A DNA stretch of 64,000 nt from Symbiodinium kawagutii (Eukaryota > Sar > Dinophyceae > Suessiales > Symbiodiniaceae): positions 218,787 to 282,786 of the forward strand of contig VSDK01008955.1 in the NCBI GenBank assembly GCA_009767595.1, written 5' to 3'. The position numbers were made by a program, and so were the translations under genes. Under the pieces are notes generated by a model, which was given only the letters and a program-made list of their open reading frames with translations, ran no database searches and was not told the DNA's origin. Positions 23,065 to 33,699 of this stretch are shown piece by piece; the stretch's first letter is position 1, and each line of letters starts with the position of its first letter.

Positions 23065-26000
23065 CTACTTCCAGCCACATCCACTGTCCTCCTTTGATTC
23101 CTTTGCGATCTTTGAGAGCGCAGTCACAAGGAGCTCCTTTACCTGACAGCTTTGCTCCGTTTTGAAATGCCCGCAATGAAAAAACACAGTGCTCAGTGAT
23201 GCTCAGTGAGTCACCAGTGTCTCAAGGGAAAGAACTGGGGTTTCAGCTTCGATCTCTGGAGTAAGGCCCAAGCTTTGGACATGGTGTCCTTGCTCTCCTT
23301 GCGGAACTCGTTGAGATTGTCTTCCAATCTCTTACCTTGGCCCACAGCTGACAATTAGGAAAAAATGTCAGGGCACAACATGGCACAACGTACCAGTAGT
23401 GCCTATTCTTCGGGTAGTTGAACAGGCTACAACAAGGAACGAGGTCTTCAAACTTTCCAACGCAAAGCCTGGAATCAATTGTTGAACAAGTTCAGTCCAA
23501 CTGATCCATAGCAAAGACGAGAAACTTTCAAAAAGCTGCCGCTGCACATCCAGGGCCGTAGCGTGCCCACGCATAGCCTATAGCCAACGAGCAACTGACC
23601 CTTTTGGATCTTTTTTGTGCCGAAGACGAAGCTTCAACTGAGTCAACTGGCTGCTTTTGTAGCTGTCGCAGGGTTCTGAAAAACAAGAAGATAACAAGAA
23701 GATAACCAAATAGACGGAACCAAGCAGTCTTGGAATGCTTCCAGCATCCAGCACCACGTCCTGGACGGTGGCCTTCCTTTGACACACGTCCCTTACAGAA
23801 GATAAAAACTGGATGCAGGTGCAAACGGCTTCTACCCATTTCTCGGTTTATATTCAGTAATCGTTTTGTCTTAGTGCATTTTTGAATGAGCGTCAATGTA
23901 TCGCCCAATCAGCTCTGATTGAACAAGGTATTGTTATCACGAACCTGTACCACCAATGACAACATTTTGGCTTGTTGATGGTCGATAAGTAACAATGATG
24001 TTTGATAGTAGTTACAGTAATCATGATTGAATATGATTTGACAATGGATAGGTAGTGGTCAAGAATGGTTGGGGTGGGGCCAGCCTAAGCATGGTCGCCA
24101 AACACTGGCATTGTACCCTTGTATTCACAAGGTGTCGCAATGTGTCACAATGTGATACAATATCTACATGCAATCATGGGTTGGTAGTGGTCATAATGAG
24201 ATATGGTGGTCTCTCAAAATAGGGGTATCCCCAAATCATCCAATATTAATAACTATTGATGATTTTTACTAATTCAATCTAATTCAGAGGATATTCAAAG
24301 ACCATTTTAGGGGGTCCCCTGTTGGTCCCCCATCTTGAGAAACTGCAGAACTCCACGTATAGACTGCTTCTGCTCTGCTTAGGCTGCCGGGCCATACATC
24401 CTTCCACGAACCGATCGATTGTGACCTCCTGGTTCTCGCCAGCCACGGTGCGGAAGAAGTGCCTTGGCGCTGCTCGTGGGGATAGCGCTCGTGTGGATCC
24501 TTGAAGCCCAGGTGGTCCCGATCTTAAAACAGGACATCTAAAGAAGGAGATGTACAGCAAAACCCAGAAGGGCTATGACATCATGCAACTACTAATAGCA
24601 AAGAGTGTGCTTGTGAGCATGCGTGTGCGTGCATGCATGTCTGTGCGTGTGTGCATACAGTATGATTTTTGCATGATTATATGTAGTATGTCTATGAAAT
24701 AATCAGAAACGCATAGCAGCCGGAAATGACGCTTGTATGCATTTGGTGCCAATCTCGCTCCAGAGCTGATGCAATATTGACCGAGATGCTCGACATCGTG
24801 CATCTCCAAACCAACGCTTGCCATGTAAGACCTAGGGCAACAATTGCAGAAGAAAGCCTTTTTTCATTCTGGTTGCCAAAGGGCGTGGCTCACATCTTTA
24901 CATTGCCAACTACCTCTGCATAGCTCTGCACTGAAGCTGCAACCAAAGGGCACCATTGTATCGTTTTTCATATGCCGCCTGAACTCTTGTCTGGATATCA
25001 TGCCTGGAGGCAGCTTCTCAGTAGTGGGAAAGCGAGAAGTGCAAGTGCAGAGTGCGCTGAAAGGTTTGCACATCAAGATGAACCAAGATGAGCCAGGACA
25101 TGTTCACCCTCATCACTGCCTGATCCATCAGTATCAAACTCTTTGCCTCAGCGCAAAGTCAGTGCAATCCGCACGATTCCTTTCATGAAAGGCTTTCCGG
25201 ACGGTCATGGTTCAGCGTCAAACTTCTTCTATTGCAAGCCATCGCCATTCACGGGCTGAGAATCTGACAAAGCTCCTTGAAGTCTTCAACCTGCACAAGT
25301 ATAGCTGAGGACACATTGGTTCTTAGTTCACAGGCACACGAGGCGTGGTAAAATGTCGCAAGAGCACTTCTCATGGTGTCCTACCGCCCCCTCTGGAGCC
25401 CCAGTGTTTGAGCGGACGAGCTCTTCTCTGTCTGGGCCTGCTTTGCCAGTTTCTTCTGCTCCTCCCAAATCATTTCATCTCCTCAGGGTTACAAGAAAAG
25501 CTATGAAAAGCCTAGATAAACTCTGAAAGAGCATCACTCTTGCGCTATGTTGTCTTTAAAACCTGCCCGGCGTCAGCAAAATCACGAGGCTCAGCTTCGG
25601 ACTATCTGGAATCGCGGCAGTCAAGGCCCTCTCCACGAACACGCCAGTCATGATATTGAAGAGGGCAAACCTGTTAGGAACACCATGGAATCAACGGATG
25701 GAACTGTGCCAAGACAACCGAATTTCAGCAGCTACGCTGTCTTCCAATGCTTGACGCGCAGCACAAAGAAGAAGGAATACAAGAGGAACAGGATAGTGTA
25801 GAACACTCCACAGAGTTTCACCTAAGACGGCAGCGCAGGCACCCAAGTCCTACCGGTCCCATCCTACCCCTATGTATAATAGATTGCTCATCCAAAGAAA
25901 CGTTGAACCAAATCTGCATGCTTCGGCATTTTCAACTTGCTCCATGACCCACGTCTGCTTTGCCAGGCGACCGTGTCGAAGTACATTGCCCAATCGTTTC

Positions 26001-29000
26001 CACCTGTCACAGCCATGTATAGCGACAGCCTGGGCGCAAGCTGCGTCAAGCTGCCTGGTTAGTTGGGCAAGAATCAAATCTAAGAGACCAAAGAAGAGCC
26101 GAAGCAAGTTGTGACTGCATCTTTCAAGCTACAATTCACTGCGGCATAGGAGCATCCATTAGCATCCCGAAATCAAGGACTCTAGAATGTACTCTGGCAA
26201 TATCTTGCAATGGATGGTGAACTGATGAAACTTCAGTATAAAACACATACTTTAAAATCAGCAAAACAAAAATGTAGCCATGCCGGCAGAGCAGCGTAAT
26301 GTGTGCAATCCCAGGTTGCAACAACGGGGCAAGTCATGGCAAGGCACCGATTGATTGTCCCACAGCAACCAGGACTACTGTAGGATTAGGATTGCAATCT
26401 TCGTGGGTTATCACTAGCGTCACTACCCATGTTCTTACCCCACCGCAAGGCTTAAAGTCGAGTTGAAAGGTAGTGAGATGGATTGAGCATCCAAGTAGAG
26501 AGAAAATGGCTTGCCAAGGGGCATGCTGTCGAGGACGGAGCCAAACTGAGTCTTGATTGCCTCAAGGGCAGAGTCATGGATGTCGGCTAACAAATTTGAA
26601 ACAGCACAGAGCACCCAGACTGGACAAAGATCTCCAAGCGTCAGATTCTCTCGTGTACCAACCTATAATATCCAATAATATATGTAGTCAGTTTCTACAA
26701 GTATATCTGCGCAGGCTCACCTACCTGCACGTCTCTGAGCACTGCACGTATAACTCTTCATCTGTGAGGTCTTGATCTCGCAGCATTTCCGTGATTCCTT
26801 GAACAAAGACCTAGGATTCTCACAAAGCAAAGTGGAGCAACAGTTTCTCAGCAACTGTCAGAGCTCCAAATTTGAGAGTCAGCCGCTCCAAAGTCGCAAG
26901 ATATCACAAGGGCAATAGAAATCTTATGTCAGCTGAGGTGAAGACTAACCTGGGCCGTGAAACACTTCACTCTCACAATTTCAAGATGACTCTCTGAAGA
27001 TGAGTTGACATCTTCCAGCGATGTGGAGACTCAACAATAGCTTTGGATGCTTTGGATAGCAATCTTCACCTGGACCTGTGCGTACATCCATATGTGTCTA
27101 CAAATTCAAAATATCTGTGTGAAAGTAAACGTATACAACATTGCAACAACAACGTTTCTTGACCACGCAAGCACTATCAAAAACATTGAGGCAGTGCCAA
27201 GTCCACTCTGCATACGCAAAGCATGGTACCCTGGGGGCCAGGAAACGCAAATATGTAGAGCAGGAAGATCAGCAGCACTAGACCCCAAAACATTGCCACA
27301 ACGCCTTGGCAGAACCAAGCTGTCAAAAAATCTCAAAACCATCGACCAAAGTGACTTTCGCAAGACGTTTTGTTTGGAATGAATTCATTGCTGCACGAGG
27401 GTATCAAACATCTTTCGAGGACCAAGATACACTTGGTGAAGCTCTCTACCATCATTGACAACTCTCGAAACACCTTCCAGGAACTGCAGTTCTCCGCTGG
27501 GCCAGATTTGCGGAGTCCCAATTACACATGTTGTAAATACATAAATAAATAAATAAACAAATAAATAAATATTTGTATATATATATATACATATAAATGC
27601 GCGCGCGTTGCACGTGGTAGTTCCTGTCAATTCAACATTGCTGCAAAGAATTCGTAAAAAACTCGCTATATATATATATATATATATTATATCTATACAC
27701 TGATTTTGGGCTAGAATTCTAGGGTTTAGGCTTTTAGGGTTTGTGGTTTTAGGGTCTAGGTGTTAGGGTTCAGGGTTTCTTGCCTCTCAAAGTTTCAAAA
27801 CAACGGGCCTGCACAGGGCTTTGAACATTTGACAGGATTAGGGTTTGATGTTTTTAAAGTCTGATGTTTTTTGGGTTTGATGGTTTGAGGATTCAGGGTT
27901 TGATGGCTTTTGCGTCTGATGGTTTTAGTGCTTGATGTTTCAAGGTTTGATGTTTTATGGTCTGATGGTTTAAGAGTTTGATGGTGGTGATGGACTCATC
28001 TGCGCACACGAAATTGACTCATCTGCGCACTTAATGGGGTTGGGGTGGTGGTGGGGTTGGGGTGGGGCATCTCTTACCGTTCATATCCAATAGCACCCCT
28101 TCACCACACCAGCTGCGGATGTTGATGCGGGATGTTGACGTTGTTTGCATTTGCTTCATGAAGTTGATGCTACGTATGGTAGGGTGGAGTCGGGTGGTGA
28201 TGTTCGGGTTGTTTGCACTTGCTTTAGAAAGTTGATGCCACGTATGATGGGGTAGGGGCAGGTGAGGTCGGGTGGGTTAGGATATTGATGTTCGCTCTTG
28301 AACGCTCACCCCTGGACGAAGCCAAACCCGCAGCGCCAAGCAATTACGCACCTACATCCACACATGCCCACTCCTCACTGCAATGCTATAGCACCGCAAC
28401 AGCGCAGGCATACGGTAGCCCACAGCTCTCCCACACCTACATTACCCCCGTCACCGCAAAGCTACCGCACCTACACAGCCCACGCGCACAGTGGCCAAGA
28501 GTACTCCTGCACCTACCTACGCACATTATCATTCGTCACCGCAGGGCCGCCAAAGCTACACAGAGCACGAACACGTTGGCTGCAAAGAGTGCGGCTAGAC
28601 ACGAAACAGTCTTCCTTGTGCACAAACAAAGTGCTTGTTGCGTGCACAAACGAGGCCCCAATCTTTGTTAGCTTTATGGTCTGATGTTTTTGGGGTTTGA
28701 TGACTTTAGAGTTTGATGGGGCCAGGGTGTGGGACTCCTTTGCTTTACCGACATCAATCAGCAAAGCTTCAGCTGCTGCTGCTGCTGCTTCNNNNNNNNN
28801 NNNNNNNNNNNNNNNNNNNNNNNNNNNNNNNNNNNNNNNNNNNNNNNNNNNNNNNNNNNNNNNNNNNNNNNNNNNNNNNNNNNNNNNNNNNNNNNNNNNN
28901 NNNNNNNNNNNNNNNNNNNNNNNNNNNNNNNNNNNNNNNNNNNNNNNNNNNNNNNNNNNNNNNNNNNNNNNNNNNNNNNNNNNNNNNNNNNNNNNNNNNN

Positions 29001-29430
29001 NNNNNNNNNNNNNNNNNNNNNNNNNNNNNNNNNNNNNNNNNNNNNNNNNNNNNNNNNNNNNNNNNNNNNNNNNNNNNNNNNNNNNNNNNNNNNNNNNNNN
29101 NNNNNNNNNNNNNNNNNNNNNNNNNNNNNNNNNNNNNNNNNNNNNNNNNNNNNNNNNNNNNNNNNNNNNNNNNNNNNNNNNNNNNNNNNNNNNNNNNNNN
29201 NNNNNNNNNNNNNNNNNNNNNNNNNNNNNNNNNNNNNNNNNNNNNNNNNNNNNNNNNNNNNNNNNNNNNNNNNNNNNNNNNNNNNNNNNNNNNNNNNNNN
29301 NNNNNNNNNNNNNNNNNNNNNNNNNNNNNNNNNNNNNNNNNNNNNNNNNNNNNNNNNNNNNNNNNGATGGATGATGGATGATGGATGATGGATGATGGAT
29401 GACGGATGACGGATGATGGATGATGGATGA

Positions 29431-29517
<87 letters not shown>

Positions 29518-32500
29518 TGTCGGCCGCTTGCGGGATCTGAGACTTGGCAAGGGCAAAAGGAGGTTTTACCACCACCACAGGGTTGTCGTTTCAGGCAAAG
29601 GAGGGAATTTGCCGTACATATACATACCATAATTATACATCAACAATCATCAACACATCAACTCACACACACACACACGTGTATAATATACACAATAGAT
29701 CACAATAGATGCAGTCCCAGGACCAGAATCCCACAAATTGTTTGAGAAACGCACGACGTCATTTCAGCAAAAACTAGGATCACTTTGCCCTCTACTCCCT
29801 TTGCGGGCAGTTCCCTTTATGGGGCAGTAATACTCCGAAAAGATCCGAAAAGAACTTCTGCAGTATATTATCCAGTTCTCCTTTCACGCAGAAAAAAAGG
29901 TTCTTGCTTTGCAAAGTCTAGAATTGCTTCATGGAATTTTGTATTTCAAAAGGCGCAGTATGTTTTTCAAAGGGCTCAGTGTTACCTTCGAAGGCTTTAG
30001 CAACAGCAACATTCCTTTGAAAAAAGTACAATTTTAGTTCGCAAAAGGCACTGTAGAACGTTCTTTTAAACACGTAGGGCATCAAATACCTTCAGTGCAT
30101 TCAGCATTCTTTTTGCAGGAGTGTGGGTAGTTTCGCCAAAACGATTTCCAGTGCTGTTCTGGACATAGTATTTGTTTATGCTGCAAACATACACTTGGCA
30201 TTGCTTTGACGACTTAAGGAATTGTATGTTTTGGGAGACGAAGTCGGCCGGAATCAGAAATGAACACATATCATATGCATCAAAGTATAGACATGTAAAC
30301 GTCTACACCCCCAAAATCAAGCAAGCAGCTTTAAAGCGAAAAAACACATGCAAACACCAATATTATCTTCAAGACAGCCAGTCAACATGGGAAACCACAA
30401 ACGGCACAGAAAAGTACAATTGTATGTAATTCAAAAATACACGGGGCAGAACCATGTTTGGAGTTGACATGGCACACCCTTAAAACATATTTGAACACGC
30501 GCAAGCACAGCGCAAGCAACAACTTGGAGCAACGAGGTGGTTACGTGTGCCTGATCCAACTCATCATGCTCCCTTTACACTAATGTTTCTTTTGACTTTT
30601 GCTTCCTTACTTGATCACTCCTCATGATGTAATTTTGCTTCGTTTGCCTTCTATTTTTGTAACTGGATCTGGCCGTCTCCTCAATATGTATACTGTATAT
30701 GTATGTATATGTACATGTATGATCATGAGTATACTGATTTTGCTTTTTCCAGTTTTTTTCCGGTCTTTCAAGGGGGTCCGCCATGCCTCCTCCAAATACC
30801 TATTTAAGGGGGTCTGGTATGTTCCCCCAAAAGATTTTCATTGTGTTGTCTCAGTGTCTTGCAACTTTGTTGGTCTACCGTAGTCGCCCCGAAGCCCCCA
30901 TTCACGTGGGGTTTTTTTCCAGGTTCAAAACGAAGACACAATCATAGCAACATCTTGCTTTTCTTCCGCTGCCAGGTCCTATATAACCAGCAAGTGCCTA
31001 ACAGGGCAGTTTAGATACAACTCTTTGAGCATATCAAAACTTTACCTACCCTGCAAAGGCCCAATACACCCAGCATGAGCCTAACAAGGCAATTTTGATA
31101 CAAAATTTTGAGTCAGTATGCCTAAGTTTTTCTTGTCACTGCCATGGTCCAATTTGATCAGTGAAGAGCAGAAACCTTTACCCTTCTAAATCTAATTAAC
31201 TCCAATATTTCCAGCCAACGACAAACAATATGGCGTGGGCCGAGCACCAAACTGACCACTGGAAACCTTCACCCCCCTCATGAAAATATTCATGCATGCG
31301 CCTGAGGTTACAGTCAGTCTTCATTTTTGCTTTCTTAAGCTACTGTTTTGCCCCCAATACTCCAAGTACCAGTATCTTCATTACATGCCAAATTCGACGA
31401 GGACTTACAGTTGGGACGGGATTTTGAAAAAAACGTGTGCATAGATAGATATTGTATTACGAGTTAAAATGAATTGTAAATCTAGTTATGCGATGTTCCT
31501 GTGTTTGGTGTCCCTACCTGTCACGGGATGGGACTGTTGCCATTTCTCCGTAGCTACATAGCTACGTTACCCAAATTAACCTGCACCATGGGATGTTTCC
31601 TGGATAGCCACCCCTGAACCCCAGCCCTCCGGGCCACAACACATATACAGTCACCAAGTACACCAAGACAAATTGAACATGAGCTGCGTATTCCTGCATA
31701 CCGACTGCCTTTATAGATTTCCTACATGCTAGCTACACACAACCTGTGTAGTACAGTCCATAAGTAAACAATATCTCTCTGCCAACTTTCTGGCTGCAAA
31801 TTGCCACCACCCGTATGCTGCAATGTGGCCATTGTGCAGCTGCGTACTCTGCAGAAGTTGCCCAAGCAGCTACGAGAAGTACACTACCTATATCTACCCA
31901 CAGCCCTCAAACGGCCGGGTTGGGCAGCACGGGAGTTTTGATGCACTGAAGGGCAAGCACATGCAGCTACCATCCTTTACATGCGGCAATTCTATGCAGG
32001 CACATCCTGCGCAACAGTTTAGACACAGCAACTTTCATGTGCCTAAGGGCAGGCATATTCATGCACAAAGGTTTTAGGCCCAGCAGTTTTGTCGAAGAAA
32101 AACCAGTGCCAATTCCAACAACAAGCACCTCTTATGAGATCAGAAGATCCATTGAACATACTGTGCAGCAAGTGTCTTGAGGACATGCATATTCCATATC
32201 CACAAGTTCGTATTGTTGTGCGTTACAAACATTCAGGACGGTGTAATACATGTAGTGTAATACACTGCAGTGAGTACTACAGTGTACTACTCACCTCTTG
32301 CCACTTTCAAAGCTCATTCTCATAGAATTGACATCGACAGGCCAACCGTAAAGAAGACAGAAAACCAGGCTGTGTCAGGTTGACCCAGAGATGTCATGAG
32401 ACGTCTACAGGACTGGGCAGTGAGAATCATGGTGACTTCAACTCATCAGCAAAAATGCAATTGTGAGCTTTCCTTGCCTTGATGATGCGAATCGTTCTTA

Positions 32501-33602
32501 AGATTTTCGTGATCTTAAAGAGCCGGAAGAGTCGCATGAAAGAGACGTTTCCACCTGCACTTGCAGGGTGCAAGCCATTGTAAAGAAATGTCATTTGGTC
32601 ATGTGCAAATGGACTCAATCCAGACCTCTGTGGTTCAGTGGTTCAGGCGGCCCAAATGAGATGCGTTCCCACTTGTCTGTCTAAAAAACAAAGAACCGAG
32701 AACTGAATGCTGCAGTGCATTGCAGTGCCCAAACGTGTCTTGTTCAATTTGTGGACTTGTCAAATGCAGCGCAGCAAACCCGCGCCTGCTTCGATTGTCA
32801 ATTGAAAAATGAGGTAAACCAAATCAACCAGCGAGAAGATTACCTGCCAGGTCTATGGTCCATGGATGTCCACGGAGGTCCACGGTTCACTCCGAGCCCA
32901 ATCCGCACCCGTGAAATTCTTCGACAAAGCTACACAGCGAGCGGAAAACATATCAGTCATGATCAAAACTGGTGTGCCAGGAGAGTATGGTCATCGATTC
33001 AGAGGGATTACAATGATTTAATGATAAACATGATATATTTATAGGAATCTATGATGATTTGCAATGAATCTGTATTAGACCACCATGCCTAATCTGAGCC
33101 TTGACCACGGTCTCTGAGCAACATTTTCCAGTAAGCCAAGACGCCAGGAAGAAATCGAACCAATTCCAACCCGCATTCTCGCCAATGAAAAAATACACAC
33201 CATGAACATACAGTCCTTAGAGCAGTCAGGACATTCATTGCAAGGTCTCTGCTTGCCGTCAACCCCTCAGGTACTTCAAACAGGGTTAAAGCACATGCAC
33301 AGCGGAACAAACCAAGAGTTTACCGTACATGACAGTATTACAGGAACGCAACCACACACACATCACTTTCTGCATCGTTACACATTGTATGCACGTGGGC
33401 CGCGTGGGTGTTCATTGGGCTGTGGCTGAGGTTTGGCACATTCCTCCTGGCCAAAGCCGTTAGGGTTTTCTATCAAGCATCGGAGCATCAGCTCAAATGC
33501 GTAGAAGCCCAAGAAAATCAGCTCCATGTAGTGAAAATGTTCCGGTGCATCTTCCCCAAAGTTCTTAACTTCCCAGTCCTCGCTCTCAGGGCAAGCTTCA
33601 CG
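23065..33602 (-). CDS. Voltage-gated cation channel with C-terminal EF-hands
   Basis: A single six-helix pore domain of the voltage-gated cation channel superfamily. Minus-strand exons: 33602-33458, 33215-33143, 32929-32898, 32554-32478, 27473-27431, 27304-27249, 26810-26741, 26586-26523, 26029-25972, 25821-25763, 25670-25591, 25481-25414, 25290-25257, 25146-25120, 25003-24952, 24831-24790, 24462-24393, 23577-23526, 23335-23274, 23142-23065 (TAG). All 19 junctions are in phase: 1242 nt, 413 residues. Order: S2 (MELIFLGFYAFELM, ~30-43), S3 (NWFDFFLAF, ~67-75), S4 (RLFRLFKITKILRTIRI, ~91-107, seven basic residues spaced by three), S5 (~126-142), filter (AVTGGNDWAMYF, ~193-204), S6 (FALFNIMTGVFVERA, ~226-240), EF-hand (FDTDGSGMISRQEF, ~289-302) and a degenerate second EF-hand (~335-349). 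Fifteen introns begin GC and four GT. S1 and the start codon, expected above 33602, were not found. Kinship to protist EukCat-type channels is inferred. Confidence 0.88.
24202..24345. mobile_element. MITE-like inverted-repeat element, copy D (in a channel intron)
   Basis: The left arm at 24203-24235 (GGTGGTCTCTCAAAATAG followed by GGGTATCCCC) and right arm at about 24303-24345 (TTTTAGGGGGTCCCC, then CATCTTGAGAAAC) flank a 65-bp AT-rich core. The right half has a small internal duplication. It lies in the intron between channel exons 24462-24393 and 23577-23526. Confidence 0.65.
27541..27690. repeat. AAAT and TA simple repeats
   Basis: An (AAAT)n-like run at 27541-27571 merges into (TA)n at about 27577-27593; a second (TA)n lies at 27667-27688. 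Both are in the large channel intron (32477-27474 on the minus strand). Confidence 0.85.
27700..27995. repeat. Interstitial telomere-like and derived repeat
   Basis: 27700-27776 holds many copies of TTTAGGG/TAGGGTTT with spacing errors (the plant and dinoflagellate telomere motif). From 27836 to 27995 a degenerate 15-18 bp unit (GGTTTGATG plus TTTTA) continues and reappears at 28672-28722. This lies inside the large channel intron, not at a contig end. Confidence 0.8.
28005..28680. repeat. G-rich block and imperfect ACC/CAC-rich repeats
   Basis: 28005-28028 contains a duplicated GACTCATCTGCGCAC. 28036-28072 is a run of GGGGTTGGGG-type tracts that could form a quadruplex. 28290-28680 is an imperfect CACCTAC/CACCGCA-rich stretch that is open in two plus frames and translates to Ala/His/Thr/Ser-rich, repeat-like sequence; I do not consider this a gene, since it lies in a channel intron on the opposite strand. 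Confidence 0.6.
28792..29365. other. Assembly gap of 574 N
   Basis: Run of N within the large channel intron. It is flanked by (CTG)n at 28771-28788 on the left and by GATGGAT then (GAT)n on the right, so the missing sequence is very likely more tandem repeat. No exon appears to be lost: the channel exons on either side (32554-32478 and 27473-27431) join in phase. Confidence 0.98.
29366..29517. repeat. GATGGAT and GAT array beside the gap
   Basis: A GATGGAT-type 7-bp array (29366-29435) passes into pure (GAT)n to 29517. Translated forms (poly-Met, poly-His, poly-Ser, poly-Ile) are artefacts. Confidence 0.95.
29520..32470. other. Rest of the large channel intron
   Basis: No exon was recognised in this stretch. 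It includes a pair of imperfect direct copies, about 83 bp apart, centred on CCAGCA.G.GCCTAACA.GG at 30987 and 31070, and an 18-bp near-palindrome (CGTAGCTA CA TAGCTACG) at 31548-31565. Confidence 0.6.
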
Positions 33603-33699
33603 CTGTGAATAGGCAAAAAAACACAAGCAAAGCTCTGTAAAGAAGTGGCATGAGAGCGGCATTTGTGCTCTGACCTGACCAGTGCCTTCAATAGCTCCC

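Noticed and set aside
28285-28684. Two 128-codon plus-strand frames rich in Ala/His/Thr/Ser
   Set aside because: Imperfect repeat sequence inside a channel intron on the opposite strand, open in two frames at once.
28513-29630. Very long frames across the gap
   Set aside because: They read through N and through (GAT)n; not evidence of protein.
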